A stretch of 64,000 bases of DNA from Leuconostocaceae bacterium ESL0958 (GTDB lineage: Bacteria; Bacillota; Bacilli; Lactobacillales; Lactobacillaceae). Positions within the stretch are counted from its first letter, which is position 1, and each line of letters begins with the position of its first letter. The translations under genes and the position numbers were made by a program. Shown here piece after piece: positions 44,394 to 54,015 of this stretch. Under the pieces are notes generated by a model, which had not been told where the DNA came from, ran no database searches, and saw only the letters and a list, made by a program, of their open reading frames with translations. The stretch covers positions 1-64,000 of the forward strand of contig JAQTHT010000005.1 of the NCBI GenBank assembly GCA_029433265.1, written 5' to 3'.

Positions 44394-44846
44394 ATGGCAG
44401 ACGAAGAAAAAGCACAAAGTACAGAAAGTACAGAAGAAAAAGACACGCAGGCGCCGGTTCAGCCAGCAACTGAGGAAGCGAAGCAAGACCAAGCGGCTGA
44501 CAAAGAGGCTGATCAAACGGCCAGCAATGCTAGTAAGGTAGCGGAAAATGTAAAGGAAGCCAGTGAAAAAGCTTATCAGGCTGGCTTAGAGAATGCGCAG
44601 AAGGCCTATCAGACGGCTAAGAAGAAGACGGATTGGTCGAACCCAATTGTCCTCCTCGTGGCCGTTCTGGTGATCTTGTTATTGATTCGCCTGCTTTTCG
44701 GCACGCTCTTTGCCGATTTCTTTGCCTACCTGGGTAAATTCCTGATGGCCATCGTCACGAAGAGTGCTTGGCCGGTCTTTTTGGCCATCTTTGTTTACTA
44801 CTACCGACATGAAATTCGCGCACTATTGGACCGTTTGGGCCGATAA
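44394..44846 (+). CDS. Membrane protein with long acidic N-terminal tail
   Basis: The 150-residue protein begins with about 80 Glu/Gln/Ala/Lys-rich residues predicted to be disordered or coiled (ASKVAENVKEASEKAYQAGLENAQ), followed by two or three membrane segments (VLLVAVLVILLLIRLLFG onward) and a basic end. AAGTTGGAGG precedes the ATG. I do not recognise it. It is followed 21 nt later by the Gln-rich protein, so they probably form an operon. Confidence 0.72.
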   Translation: MADEEKAQSTESTEEKDTQAPVQPATEEAKQDQAADKEADQTASNASKVAENVKEASEKAYQAGLENAQKAYQTAKKKTDWSNPIVLLVAVLVILLLIRLLFGTLFADFFAYLGKFLMAIVTKSAWPVFLAIFVYYYRHEIRALLDRLGR

Positions 44847-44867
44847 GGCAGAAAGGTTGTATCACTG

Positions 44868-45515
44868 ATGTGGAAACGTAAGCCAAAAAATAAGAAAGTG
44901 CAATTTCAACCGGGGGAGGAGCAGCTTTCTCGAGCCCGGAAGAAGTTGCCCAAGCAGTCCGTCGCGAATGGACAAGCGCAGAGTGGTTCGGCCGCTGGGC
45001 GCTTCTTTAAGAGCTGGTATGGCATTGTGATTACCCTCCTGGTCATTGCTGCGGTAATTATCGGGGCGCTCTTTGCGTTGGGAGCTGCCTCAAACAATGG
45101 TAGTGATGATAGCTCAACGCCGGATATTTCGTATTCAAGTCATAAAAAGGCGAAGTCTTCTTCTGATAGCAGCAGTAGTGACGACAGTGACCAGGATTCG
45201 ACAGATACAGGCGCGCAACAAAGTCAGTCTAATTCGTCCATGCAAGAACAGCAGCAGAAGGCGGCTGCAGAAGCAAGAGCCTACATGGCCCAACAGCAGC
45301 AACAACAGCAGCAAAAGCAAGCTGAACAGCAAAAACAGCAACAAGCAGCAGCTGAACAGCAAAAGCAGCAACAGCAGCAAGCTGAGCAACAAAAGCAGCA
45401 ACAGCAACAACAAGCCCAGCAAAATAGCCAAAATCAAAACAATGGCCAACAAAATAATGGCCAAAGTAACAATAATAACCAACAAAACCAGCAGGGTCAG
45501 CAAAAGCAAAATTAA
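44868..45515 (+). CDS. Membrane-anchored protein with poly-Gln/Asn outer domain
   Basis: The 215-residue protein has a basic cytoplasmic part (residues 1-45), one membrane segment (about 48-70), a Ser/Asp-rich stretch and then about 100 residues dominated by Gln with Ala and Lys, finally Asn/Gln (QNNGQSNNNNQQNQ). The gene shows CAG/CAA repeats with runs up to eight glutamines. No enzymatic domain. It may be a wall-spanning stalk; the composition resembles prion-like or adhesive low-complexity segments. Confidence 0.78.
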   Translation: MWKRKPKNKKVQFQPGEEQLSRARKKLPKQSVANGQAQSGSAAGRFFKSWYGIVITLLVIAAVIIGALFALGAASNNGSDDSSTPDISYSSHKKAKSSSDSSSSDDSDQDSTDTGAQQSQSNSSMQEQQQKAAAEARAYMAQQQQQQQQKQAEQQKQQQAAAEQQKQQQQQAEQQKQQQQQQAQQNSQNQNNGQQNNGQSNNNNQQNQQGQQKQN

Positions 45516-45548
45516 GGCCCTGTACTAGCCTTGGCCGCGCCCAAGTGC

Positions 45549-45577
45549 TTGACTTTGACCAGTCCCCTTTGTAAACT
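45549..45577 (+). promoter_or_regulatory. valS promoter
   Basis: TTGACT (45549-45554) and TAAACT (45572-45577) with 17-bp spacing precede the T-box leader. Confidence 0.65.
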
Positions 45578-45583
45578 AAGAAC

Positions 45584-45770
45584 AAGTCAAAGAGGAGTAG
45601 TTGGCTGGCAATGGAAAGAGACCTGATGGTTGCTGTGAATCAGGCATTGCCCCTAATGAAGGTTGCTTTGATTGCTTGTCATCAAAGATAATTGAGTGGC
45701 TACAAAGACAGTAGCAATTTAGGTGGTACCACGTGCAAGCGTCCTAATCAGTCGATTAGGACGCTTTTTT
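45584..45770 (+). promoter_or_regulatory. T-box leader of valS, Val-type specifier
   Basis: The leader has a stem I with GGAAAGAGACC and GCTGTGAATC distal elements, the specifier loop GAA-G-GTT-G with GTT (valine) at 45662-45664, the T-box AGGTGGTACCACG at 45721-45733 and the terminator GCGTCCTAATC/GATTAGGACGC with six T (45739-45770). Low charging of tRNA-Val would allow read-through into valS. Confidence 0.92.
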
Positions 45771-45799
45771 GGTCCCTCTACACAGTAAAGGAGTAATGT

Positions 45800-48481
45800 A
45801 TGCGGGAAGTTGAGATGTCAACGAAGTATGATCCAACAGCCGTTGAGGCGGGGCGCTACCAAGCCTGGTTGGATGAAAAGTTGTTTGCCCCAGAAGCAAA
45901 TCAGGCGATTCAGGGACAGGAACCAGCCCCTTATTCAGTGGTGATTCCACCGCCCAACGTCACGGGTAAGTTGCACCTAGGCCACGCCTGGGATACGACT
46001 TTGCAAGACATGATTATCCGCCAGAAGCGGATGCAGGGCTTCGACACCCTTTGGCTGCCGGGCATGGACCACGCTGGCATCGCCACCCAGGCTAAGGTGG
46101 AACAGCGCCTTGCGCAGGATGGTATTTCCCGTTATGACCTTGGCCGAGACAAGTTTGTGGAACAAGTCTGGGATTGGAAAAACGAATATGCTGCTACCAT
46201 TAAAGAGCAGTGGGGGAAGTTGGGCCTATCCGTTGACTACGACCGGGAACGCTTCACGCTGGACAGTGGTCTGAACCAAGCCGTGAACAAGGTCTTCATT
46301 GACCTCTACAACAAGGGGTTGATTTACCGGGGCGAGTACATCATTAACTGGGATCCGAAGGCCCGGACGGCTTTGTCAGATATCGAAGTGGTTTACCAAG
46401 ATGATGAAGGGGCTTTCTACCATGTGAAGTATCCTTTCGTAGATGGGACGACTTTGAACGGACAGGACTATATCGAAATTGCAACGACCCGTCCGGAAAC
46501 GATGTTTGGGGATGTTGCCGTTGCTGTGAATCCGACGGATGAACGCTACCAAGATCTGATTGGAAAAAAGGTGCTGGTGCCGCTCGTTGGTCGGGAAATT
46601 CCGATTATTGCGGATGACTACGTTGAAAAGGACTTTGGAACAGGCATGGTGAAAATCACGCCAGCCCATGACCCCAATGATTTTCAGGTGGGGAATCGGC
46701 ACCAACTAGAACGAATCAACACGATGACGGAAGATGCCCACATGACGGCAGCAGCTGGGCCATACGCTGGCTTGGACCGCTTCGAAGCCCGCAAGGCCAT
46801 CGAAAAGGATTTGGCTGACCAGGGTTATTTGCTTAAGGTGGATCCTTATGTGCACTCAGTTGGTCATTCCGAACGAACTGGCGTGCAAATCGAATCCCGC
46901 TTGTCGACCCAGTGGTTTGTCAAAATGGCGCCTTTGGCCGAACAGATTTTGGCCATGCAGCAAAATCCGGAGGAAAAGGTCAACTTTGTACCCGGTCGTT
47001 TTGAAGATACTTTCACCCGTTGGATGGAAAATATCCGCGACTGGGTCATTTCCCGGCAACTTTGGTGGGGACACCAGATTCCTGCCTGGTATAAGCACAA
47101 GGGAACGGCCGAAGAAGAGATTTTCGTCGGAGAAGCAGCACCCGATGATTCTTGGGAACGCGATCCAGATGTGCTCGACACCTGGTTCTCCTCAGCCCTC
47201 TGGCCCTTCTCAACGATGGGCTGGCCTGACGTGGATAGCGCAGACTTTCAGCGCTACTACCCAACGAACACGCTGGTAACCGGCTACGACATCATCTTCT
47301 TCTGGGTGGCCCGCATGATGTTCCAGGGGAAGGAATTTACCGGCGAACGACCATTTAAGGATGTGCTGATTCACGGACTGATTCGCGATGGACAAGGCCG
47401 GAAGATGTCCAAGTCGCTGGGCAATGGCGTCGATCCAATGGATGTTATCCAACAGTATGGGGCCGATGCCCTGCGCTGGTTCTTAGCCACCGGTTCGACA
47501 CCAGGCCAAGATGTCCGCTTTACTTATGAAAAGATGGACTCAGCCTGGAACTTTATCAATAAGATTTGGAATGCTGCCCGTTACGTTATCATGAATTTGG
47601 ATGACGATACGCAGGCGGTGGTGCCAGACCAAGCAGAGCTGACGTTGGCGGATCAATGGATTTTGTCCCGCTTAAATGCAGTGATTGAAGCTGTTACCAA
47701 AGACTTCGACCGCTACGACTTTGGCGAAGCAGGTCGGGTCCTCTATAACTTTATCTGGTCTGATTTTGCTGACTGGTATATTGAAATGACCAAGGAAACG
47801 CTGGCTTCGGATGGCGATAAGCGGGCTGTCCAGGCCACCTTGGCTTATGTCTTGGAGCAAATCTTGAAGTTGATGCAACCAATCATGCCTTTTGTCACGG
47901 AGGCAATTTGGCAGGAAATGCCTGCGCAACAGCAGCAACCGGGTCAGCGTTTGGCAGTGCAAGCCTACCCAACGGTCAACCCTGCGCTGACGAATCCGGC
48001 CGCTGAAAAGGCCTTTGCCTCTTTGCAAGACTTAATTGTGGCGGTCCGGAACATTCGGGCAGAGGCGAAAGCGCCAATGTCCACGCCAGTGGACCTCCTG
48101 GTCAATGTCCAGGATCAGTCGTTGACGGCCATTTTCCAAGACAATGCCGACTATATCGACCGCTTTGTTAAGCCAAAGTCCTTGACGATTGCCCCTGATT
48201 TGGCAGCGCCGAAGTTGTCCATGTCACAGGTGATTTCTGGCGCTGAAGTCTATGTCCCATTGGCGGGGCTGATCAATATTGAAGCAGAAATCAGCCGACT
48301 ACAAGGCGAGGCCAAGAAGTACGAGCAAGAAGTAGCCCGTGCGAACGGGAAGCTGCAGAACGAAAAGTTCGTGAACTCGGCCCCCGAAAAGGTCGTCGCA
48401 GCAGAACGTGAAAAGTTGGCGGACTGGCAGGCCAAGGCAGATGCGGTCGCAGCCCGCATTGCCCAACTGCAAGCACAGTAG
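45800..48481 (+). CDS. valS: Valyl-tRNA synthetase
   Basis: The 893-residue class Ia synthetase has the HIGH-type motif [15 protein letters not shown] (about residue 54), the editing domain with the [17 protein letters not shown] segment, the KMSKS motif [11 protein letters not shown], the anticodon-binding helical domain and a C-terminal coiled-coil ([20 protein letters not shown]). The ATG at 45800 follows AAGGAG by 7 nt. It is regulated by the Val T-box. folC, which often follows valS, is not here. Confidence 0.97.
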   Translation: MREVEMSTKYDPTAVEAGRYQAWLDEKLFAPEANQAIQGQEPAPYSVVIPPPNVTGKLHLGHAWDTTLQDMIIRQKRMQGFDTLWLPGMDHAGIATQAKVEQRLAQDGISRYDLGRDKFVEQVWDWKNEYAATIKEQWGKLGLSVDYDRERFTLDSGLNQAVNKVFIDLYNKGLIYRGEYIINWDPKARTALSDIEVVYQDDEGAFYHVKYPFVDGTTLNGQDYIEIATTRPETMFGDVAVAVNPTDERYQDLIGKKVLVPLVGREIPIIADDYVEKDFGTGMVKITPAHDPNDFQVGNRHQLERINTMTEDAHMTAAAGPYAGLDRFEARKAIEKDLADQGYLLKVDPYVHSVGHSERTGVQIESRLSTQWFVKMAPLAEQILAMQQNPEEKVNFVPGRFEDTFTRWMENIRDWVISRQLWWGHQIPAWYKHKGTAEEEIFVGEAAPDDSWERDPDVLDTWFSSALWPFSTMGWPDVDSADFQRYYPTNTLVTGYDIIFFWVARMMFQGKEFTGERPFKDVLIHGLIRDGQGRKMSKSLGNGVDPMDVIQQYGADALRWFLATGSTPGQDVRFTYEKMDSAWNFINKIWNAARYVIMNLDDDTQAVVPDQAELTLADQWILSRLNAVIEAVTKDFDRYDFGEAGRVLYNFIWSDFADWYIEMTKETLASDGDKRAVQATLAYVLEQILKLMQPIMPFVTEAIWQEMPAQQQQPGQRLAVQAYPTVNPALTNPAAEKAFASLQDLIVAVRNIRAEAKAPMSTPVDLLVNVQDQSLTAIFQDNADYIDRFVKPKSLTIAPDLAAPKLSMSQVISGAEVYVPLAGLINIEAEISRLQGEAKKYEQEVARANGKLQNEKFVNSAPEKVVAAEREKLADWQAKADAVAARIAQLQAQ

Positions 48482-48497
48482 CCTCTGGCAGTAAATT

Positions 48498-48520
48498 CCT
48501 CACCAGCTGGTGGGGTTTTT
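48498..48520 (+). terminator. valS terminator
   Basis: CCTCACC pairs with GGTGGGG around AGCT, followed by five T. Confidence 0.85.
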
Positions 48521-48605
48521 ATGTTAGCTTAATAAAGACTCGACAAAATAGGTGGGTAGTGGGCGACGCTACCCAGAAAGATATCGATAATAGTAGGAAG
48601 ATTTT

Positions 48606-49574
48606 ATGTTAGGAAGTAAGATACGCGCTAGTGGTCACTATGTGCCAGCCGATCTGGTTAGTAATGATCAATTAGCAGAGGTCGTCGACACTTCTGATGA
48701 ATGGATTGTTAGTCACACTGGCATCCGCAGTCGACATGTTTCACTACGGGGCGAAAACACCTCTGATTTAGCAACCAAAGCAGCTGAAGTTACCCTGCAA
48801 AGGGCTGGGATTGAGGCCGCAGCACTCGATTTTATTATCGTGACTACTTTCACGCCGGATGGGTTGGCGCCTTCTACGGCTGCCCTGGTACAACGAAACC
48901 TGGGTGCAGATCATGCTTTTGCTTTTGACTTATCAACGGCCTGTGCTGGTTTTGTCTTTGGCTTAGCCACTGCTGACAAATTTTTGAAAGCGGGTCCTTA
49001 TCAACGCGGTTTGGTCATTGCGGCAGAAGTCAATTCAAAAATGATGGATTTTAGTGATCGCACCAGCACGGTCTTTTTTGGCGATGGGGCCGGGGCCGTC
49101 CTGTTGGAGAAAAGTGAGCAAGGGCAGTTGCAGGCGGAAAGTCTGCATACGAAAGGGGATGATAAAGTTGTTCACTCTGGCTTGATTCCACCCTTGACCA
49201 AATTGGCTGCTGATAACTATCCCACGATTCAGGCTTTTGCCCAGGAAGGCCGCCAGGTCTTTGAAACGGTTACGACGGTGATTCCTGAGCACATGCAGGC
49301 CGTACTCGCGAGTGCCGGCCTGACGCTGGATGACGTGGATTACTTTATTTTGCACCAGGCCAACTTGCGCATGATTGAGCAGGTTGCCCAGCGCTTAGAA
49401 CAGCCAATGGCCAAGTTCGTGACCAACGTGGCCGATTATGGCAATGCCTCTTCGGCGGGTATTGCCATGGCCTTTGACCAATTGAATCAGGCGGTAACAC
49501 TCACGGGTAAAAAAGTACTCTTAACTGGTTTTGGCGCAGGCTTTAGCTATGGTTCTGTATTGCTTGATATGTAA
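48606..49574 (+). CDS. fabH: 3-oxoacyl-ACP synthase III
   Basis: KAS III condenses acetyl-CoA with malonyl-ACP to start fatty-acid synthesis. The 322-residue protein has the catalytic Cys in DLSTACAGFVFGL (about residue 113), His in ILHQANLRM and Asn in DYGNASSAGI. AGGAAG precedes the start. It is alone, outside a fab cluster, so it may be an extra copy or the only fabH displaced; an imperfect hairpin GGGTAG/CTACCC at about 48553-48575 precedes it. Confidence 0.93.
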   Translation: MLGSKIRASGHYVPADLVSNDQLAEVVDTSDEWIVSHTGIRSRHVSLRGENTSDLATKAAEVTLQRAGIEAAALDFIIVTTFTPDGLAPSTAALVQRNLGADHAFAFDLSTACAGFVFGLATADKFLKAGPYQRGLVIAAEVNSKMMDFSDRTSTVFFGDGAGAVLLEKSEQGQLQAESLHTKGDDKVVHSGLIPPLTKLAADNYPTIQAFAQEGRQVFETVTTVIPEHMQAVLASAGLTLDDVDYFILHQANLRMIEQVAQRLEQPMAKFVTNVADYGNASSAGIAMAFDQLNQAVTLTGKKVLLTGFGAGFSYGSVLLDM

Positions 49575-49577
49575 ATA

Positions 49578-49607
49578 TTTGCATTTGCAAAAAGCTTGTA
49601 ATATAAT
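49578..49607 (+). promoter_or_regulatory. Promoter of the LysM-CAP gene
   Basis: TTTGCA (49578-49583) and TATAAT (49602-49607) with an 18-bp spacer. Further TATAAT sequences at 49647-49652 and 49658-49663 could give additional start points; the leader is over 100 nt. Confidence 0.5.
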
Positions 49608-49720
49608 CGAGACATAAATGCAAAGGAAAAATTCCCTTGCATCGTCTATAATGGACGTATAATTTAGGCACAAGAACTCAAGAACTTGTATATATTAATT
49701 TGAAGATGGAGATGGCTCAC

Positions 49721-50473
49721 ATGAAGAACAAAGTAACGAAAACGATTCTGGCGACTGCCGCAGGTGCAGCTGCTTTTGCCGGTGCACACGCTGCTGCATC
49801 TGCTGACCAAGTGTCCGTGAAGGATGGGGACACACTCTCCCAAATCGCAGAAGATCATAACACGACGGTTGACGAATTGGTTGCTAAGAACCAAATCGAA
49901 AACGCTGACTTGATCTTTGCTGGTGACTTGTTGACGACGGATGGTTCCGGTGTCACGGTTGCCCCAGCCGCTGCACCTACTGCAACGGCCAACCAAGACC
50001 AGGCAGCTGTTGCCCAAGCACAGGCTGCTACTGCTGAACAACCACAGGCACAAGCCCAAGCAAACACGAACCCACAGAACCAAGCAAGCACGACGAACGT
50101 TTCTTACCAAGCTCCAGCTGCTTCTGGTAACGGTGCCGATGCTTCCGTTCAAGGCATTGTCGACGCCATGAACGCTAAGCGTGCTGCCCTTGGTTTGGCA
50201 CCTGTTCAATACGATGCTAGCCTTTCTGCACGTGCCCAAGGCCGTGCCGAAGAAGCAAACGCTAACGGCGGCTTGCCTTCTGGCCACATGGCCCAAGTTG
50301 CTGGCCCTGAAGTTGTTGCTATTGGCTTCGGCGCAGGTTCTGTTGTTGACGCATGGTACAACGAAACGAACATGATTGCTGCACCAGCGCACCGGAACTG
50401 GTTGACGAACCCATCCTTCACTCGGGTTGGCTTTGGTGTGTCAGGTTCAACAATCGTTGGTTTGGCCGGCTAA
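49721..50473 (+). CDS. Secreted LysM and CAP domain protein
   Basis: The 250-residue protein has a signal peptide (MKNKVTKTILATAAGAAAFA, cleavage near ASA-DQ), one LysM domain (VKDGDTLSQIAEDHNTTVDELVAKNQIENADLIFAGD, about residues 29-73) for peptidoglycan binding, an Ala/Gln linker and a C-terminal CAP/SCP domain (MNAKRAALGLAPVQYDASLSARAQGRAEE...GFGAGSVVDAWYNE). Strong codon bias suggests high expression. GGAG 8 nt before 49721 sets the start. Function of bacterial CAP proteins is unsettled. Confidence 0.9.
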   Translation: MKNKVTKTILATAAGAAAFAGAHAAASADQVSVKDGDTLSQIAEDHNTTVDELVAKNQIENADLIFAGDLLTTDGSGVTVAPAAAPTATANQDQAAVAQAQAATAEQPQAQAQANTNPQNQASTTNVSYQAPAASGNGADASVQGIVDAMNAKRAALGLAPVQYDASLSARAQGRAEEANANGGLPSGHMAQVAGPEVVAIGFGAGSVVDAWYNETNMIAAPAHRNWLTNPSFTRVGFGVSGSTIVGLAG

Positions 50474-50485
50474 TTTCAAAATCGG

Positions 50486-50512
50486 AAACGACTGTTCGCA
50501 GTCGTTTTTTTT
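50486..50512 (+). terminator. LysM-CAP terminator
   Basis: AAACGACTG pairs with CAGTCGTTT around TTCG, followed by a T-run. Confidence 0.9.
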
Positions 50513-50627
50513 ATTGCTTAAAAAACATTTAAAGTTCGACTGTTAAGCTGACAGTCGGACTATTTATGTTAAGATTGAAAGACATGCAAAGTCGTTACTA
50601 AACTAATAGAATTGGAGTATTCGTTTC

Positions 50628-51791
50628 ATGACCGAGCAAGAGGAACAGGTCTATTCCCGGAAAGCCCGTTTAGACGAAGGAAAAACCGGACGTAAGAAGA
50701 AAAAGGGGTGGAAGGCTTGGTTGCTTTCCCTCATTTTGATTGTACTGTTAGGTGCCGTCGCCTGGGCGGGTTATCTCTATACTCAATATAAGGGGTCAAT
50801 TGATGATTTGCATAAGGAAGCCAAGGGCTTCAAGGGGGAACGGAATGTTTCCCGCTTAATCGCCCAGGGCAAGCCTTTCTCCATTTTGCTCCTGGGAACG
50901 GATACGGGTGATTTGGGTCGGGATCGGACCGGCCTCACGGATTCCATGATGCTCGTGACCATTAATCCGAAGGATGGTAAGACCACCATGGTCTCCATTC
51001 CTCGTGATATCATGGTTGCCATTCCTGGACACGAAGATACTTTCCCACAGAAGTTGAACGCTGCCTTCTCCATTGACGGTGTTGGGGCGACGATGCAGAC
51101 TGTGCAGGACTACCTGAACGTGCCGGTTGATTCCTATGCCTTGATTAACATGGGCGGTTTGACGACCTTGATTAACCAAGTGGGCGGCGTGTCAGTGAAA
51201 TCACCGCTGTCCTTCCAGTATAGTCAGGCCACCGCCCACGACTATGGCCCTGATTTGTATCGTTTCCACAAGGATTCTACGGCTTACGAATACTCCTCCG
51301 ATAACGGGGAAACTTGGTCAGAAACGAAGCATAAGTTAACGGGTGATGCTGCCTTGGCCTTTTCACGGATGCGCTATGATGATCCACAAGGGGACTATGG
51401 TCGCCAGCAGCGACAGCGGATTATCCTCGAGGCGTTGATTAAAAAGGCGCTCAACGTGCAGAACTTATTGAATCCAGGCTTTATCAAGAAGGTTGCTAAG
51501 AATGCCGAGACGGATTTGACCTTCTCGGATATGACCAAGTTGGCACAAAAGTATCGGAATGCTGGTAAGACGCAAGATTCTGATCATTTGCAAGGGATTG
51601 GCAACTACTATGGTGGCGTTTCCTATCAGATGGTCAAGACTTCCGAAAAGCAGCGGGTCACGGATAAGTTGCGCGGCCAGTTAGGGCTGAAAGCGAAGGA
51701 AACTGGTTCGCAGTATGCGGGCGAGGTCCCAACGGAGCAGGTTCGTGCTGCAAGTGATAATCTTGCCGAAATTGGTGAAAAATTGTCATAA
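50628..51791 (+). CDS. LytR-CpsA-Psr (LCP) family glycopolymer transferase
   Basis: The 387-residue protein has a basic cytoplasmic start, one membrane segment (about residues 30-48) and the LCP domain: SILLLGTDTGDLGRDRTGLTDSMMLVTINP, SIPRDIMVAIPG, KLNAAFSIDG, GGLTTLINQVGGV, LTGDAALAFSRMRYDD and the Arg-rich GDYGRQQRQR. LCP enzymes attach teichoic acids or polysaccharides to peptidoglycan. All catalytic Arg/Asp positions appear present. Confidence 0.93.
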   Translation: MTEQEEQVYSRKARLDEGKTGRKKKKGWKAWLLSLILIVLLGAVAWAGYLYTQYKGSIDDLHKEAKGFKGERNVSRLIAQGKPFSILLLGTDTGDLGRDRTGLTDSMMLVTINPKDGKTTMVSIPRDIMVAIPGHEDTFPQKLNAAFSIDGVGATMQTVQDYLNVPVDSYALINMGGLTTLINQVGGVSVKSPLSFQYSQATAHDYGPDLYRFHKDSTAYEYSSDNGETWSETKHKLTGDAALAFSRMRYDDPQGDYGRQQRQRIILEALIKKALNVQNLLNPGFIKKVAKNAETDLTFSDMTKLAQKYRNAGKTQDSDHLQGIGNYYGGVSYQMVKTSEKQRVTDKLRGQLGLKAKETGSQYAGEVPTEQVRAASDNLAEIGEKLS

Positions 51792-51802
51792 GTAAACAGA
51801 GA

Positions 51803-51825
51803 AGGACGGCAATGCCGTCTTTTTT
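51803..51825 (+). terminator. LCP gene terminator
   Basis: GACGGC and GCCGTC pair around AAT, followed by six T. Confidence 0.88.
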
Positions 51826-51875
51826 ATTTGCCTAAGAACCATGTTATACTGAGAGAAAATGACTTTGGGGACATC

Positions 51876-52787
51876 ATGGCCGACCATTATTTAGCAATTA
51901 TTGATTTGGGGAGTAACTCCGCCCGACTAGTGATCGAAGAATTCGTGGACCAGCACTATCAGGAAATTTATCGCACCAAGACGGACACCCGCCTGGCTGC
52001 TGGCATGGGCAGTGCCTGCCAGCTGCAGGAGGCGCCCATGGCCCGGACGTTGGCAGTTTTACGGGACTACGTGCAGACCATTGCCAGCTACGAAAACTGC
52101 CGAACAATTGCTATTGCGACGGCGGCCGTTCGCGTGGCCCGCAATCAGGCGGACTTTTTAGCCCGTGTGGCGGAGACGACCGGCATCACGCTGCGGGTGC
52201 TCTCTGGACAGGAGGAGGCCCATTACGACTATCTGGGGGTTCGTGCTAGTTTACCCGCGGTTGAGCAAGCCGTTATTTTGGATACTGGCGGCGCTTCGAT
52301 TGAGCTGATTGCCTACCGGCAGCGTGGGCCAGAAGCCGAAGTTTCCCTGCCCTTTGGGGCTGTTTCCCTTACCGAAAAATACGGGCTAGCTGATCAAATT
52401 CATCAGGCAGACATTGATCAGGCCTGTCAGGATATTACGGCCGATTATGCCCAGCAAGCTGCCTTTTTAAAGGCGCAGCAAGGACAGCCAGTCATTCTAT
52501 TGGGCGGGGCCAATCGCTCCTTAGCCCGGATGGCGAACATGGCTGATTTGCACGGCGCGTCCTTGTCCAAAGAAGCGGTTGAACGCTTTTTTACGGCCAT
52601 TAGCCAAAAGAGTCGGGCCGAGCGCGAACAGCTGGCCGGCCTCGAAAAAAATCGGGCAGATATTATTATTTCGGGACTGCTCCCCGTATTGAATTTAATT
52701 CGTTTTATTGACGCACCCCGGGTGATCTTTTCAGAATCAGGCGTGCGGGAAGGGTTGATTAGCGAACTGCTAGCAGCATATGGTTAA
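51876..52787 (+). CDS. Ppx/GppA family exopolyphosphatase
   Basis: The 303-residue protein has only the two-part actin-like phosphatase domain: AIIDLGSNSARLVI (phosphate loop 1), ATAAVRVARNQADFL, LSGQEEAHYDYLGV, VILDTGGASIELI and the loop LLGGANRSLARM. It would hydrolyse polyphosphate or pppGpp. I choose the ATG at 51876; a longer in-frame start at 51828 lies in the previous terminator. No ppk gene adjoins it. It overlaps mvaA by 8 nt. Confidence 0.9.
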   Translation: MADHYLAIIDLGSNSARLVIEEFVDQHYQEIYRTKTDTRLAAGMGSACQLQEAPMARTLAVLRDYVQTIASYENCRTIAIATAAVRVARNQADFLARVAETTGITLRVLSGQEEAHYDYLGVRASLPAVEQAVILDTGGASIELIAYRQRGPEAEVSLPFGAVSLTEKYGLADQIHQADIDQACQDITADYAQQAAFLKAQQGQPVILLGGANRSLARMANMADLHGASLSKEAVERFFTAISQKSRAEREQLAGLEKNRADIIISGLLPVLNLIRFIDAPRVIFSESGVREGLISELLAAYG

Positions 52788-54015
52788 GAAATTTTATCAA
52801 CAAAGTCCAGCAGAACGGGTGGCCGCACTGAACTTATCAGATGCTGCTAAGGCCAATTTTTTAGCGGACCAGTCGACGGCACGACAATCACTCATTGAAA
52901 ATTATGTGACGGACTACCCGCTGCCAGAAGGCATTGTCAAGGAACTGCTGGTTGGGGGCCGGTCCTATCAAGTGCCGATGGTGACAGAAGAGCCTTCTGT
53001 GGTAGCAGCCGCTAATAATGGCGCCCGTCTCTTGAACTTAGGCGGTGGCGTCCGAGTACTGGCGGCTGGGGAACCCCTCCTGGGCGGGCAGCTACTCTTT
53101 ACAGCTGTATCAGCAACTGACTTAACTGCTTTTGTGGCGGCCAAGCGGTCGGCAATCGATGCTGCTGCCCAGGCGGCGAAGCCTTCGCTTTATCAACGGG
53201 GGGGCGGACTCCGTGACGTGGCCGTGCGAGCCCTGCCAGGCCGGCGGGCCGTGGTCACGCTCACCGTTGCGACCGGCCAAGCCATGGGGGCCAACGCCGT
53301 CAATACGATTTTGGAAGCCGTGGCACCTATTTTTCAACCCTTTGAAGAACAGCTCTTGGCCAAAATTTTAACCAATGCCGGACATGACAGCCTGCTCACT
53401 GTGCAGGGCCGGGTCTCGGTGACCGCTTTGGGCGGCGTGGACCGGGCCAAGCAGATTGCAGCCCTATCCGCTTTCGGGGCGGTCGATCCAGATCGGGCCG
53501 TTACGGAAAACAAGGGGCTTTTTAACGGGATTGCAGCAGTGCTGCTGGCCACTGGCAATGACTTCCGAGCTGTTGAAGCGGCCGGACATGCCTATGCTGC
53601 CCGCCATGGCCGTTACCAGTCCTTGACGAGTTGGCAGTTAACGGCGCAAGAAGATTTTTTGGAGGGGGAGCTGACGCTTCCCATGAACATTGGCTTAGTC
53701 GGTGGAGCGCTGGCTTCTTTGTCACGTGCCCAAGAAAATTTGGCCCTCTTGGATGTTCAGGATGTCCAGGAACTGAAACAGGTCATCCTGGCGCTGGGCC
53801 TGGCCCAGAATTTAGCGGCGCTTAAAGCGATTACGGGACCCGGTATTCAGGCAGGCCACATGAAAATGCAGGCCCGGGTCTTGGCGCAAGAAGCGGGTGC
53901 TAGTGAGGCAGAAATTCCGGCAGTCGTGGCCCGTTTACAAGAGCTGGGTGACTATAGCCAGGCCAAAGCACAACAAGTGTTAGGAGAAATACGAACATCA
54001 TGGACGCAAAATTAG
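52780..54015 (+). CDS. mvaA: Hydroxymethylglutaryl-CoA reductase, class II
   Basis: The 411-residue enzyme makes mevalonate for isoprenoid synthesis in lactic acid bacteria. It shows the class II pattern: IENYVTDYPLPEGI, EEPSVVAAANNGARL, TGQAMGANAVNTI, KGLFNGIAAV, GNDFRAVEAAGHAYA, and the catalytic-His region AGHMKMQARVLA at the C-terminus. It is in an operon with ppx upstream and an IpaB/EvcA-like gene downstream (16-nt overlap). Confidence 0.93.
   Translation: MVKKFYQQSPAERVAALNLSDAAKANFLADQSTARQSLIENYVTDYPLPEGIVKELLVGGRSYQVPMVTEEPSVVAAANNGARLLNLGGGVRVLAAGEPLLGGQLLFTAVSATDLTAFVAAKRSAIDAAAQAAKPSLYQRGGGLRDVAVRALPGRRAVVTLTVATGQAMGANAVNTILEAVAPIFQPFEEQLLAKILTNAGHDSLLTVQGRVSVTALGGVDRAKQIAALSAFGAVDPDRAVTENKGLFNGIAAVLLATGNDFRAVEAAGHAYAARHGRYQSLTSWQLTAQEDFLEGELTLPMNIGLVGGALASLSRAQENLALLDVQDVQELKQVILALGLAQNLAALKAITGPGIQAGHMKMQARVLAQEAGASEAEIPAVVARLQELGDYSQAKAQQVLGEIRTSWTQN

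Noticed and set aside
45135-45509. Leucine-rich antisense frame opposite the Gln-rich gene, and the repeats viewed as a CRISPR-like array
   Set aside because: Both are by-products of the CAG/CAA repeats: no regular spacer pattern exists and the frame has no start signal. No CRISPR array was seen in the window.
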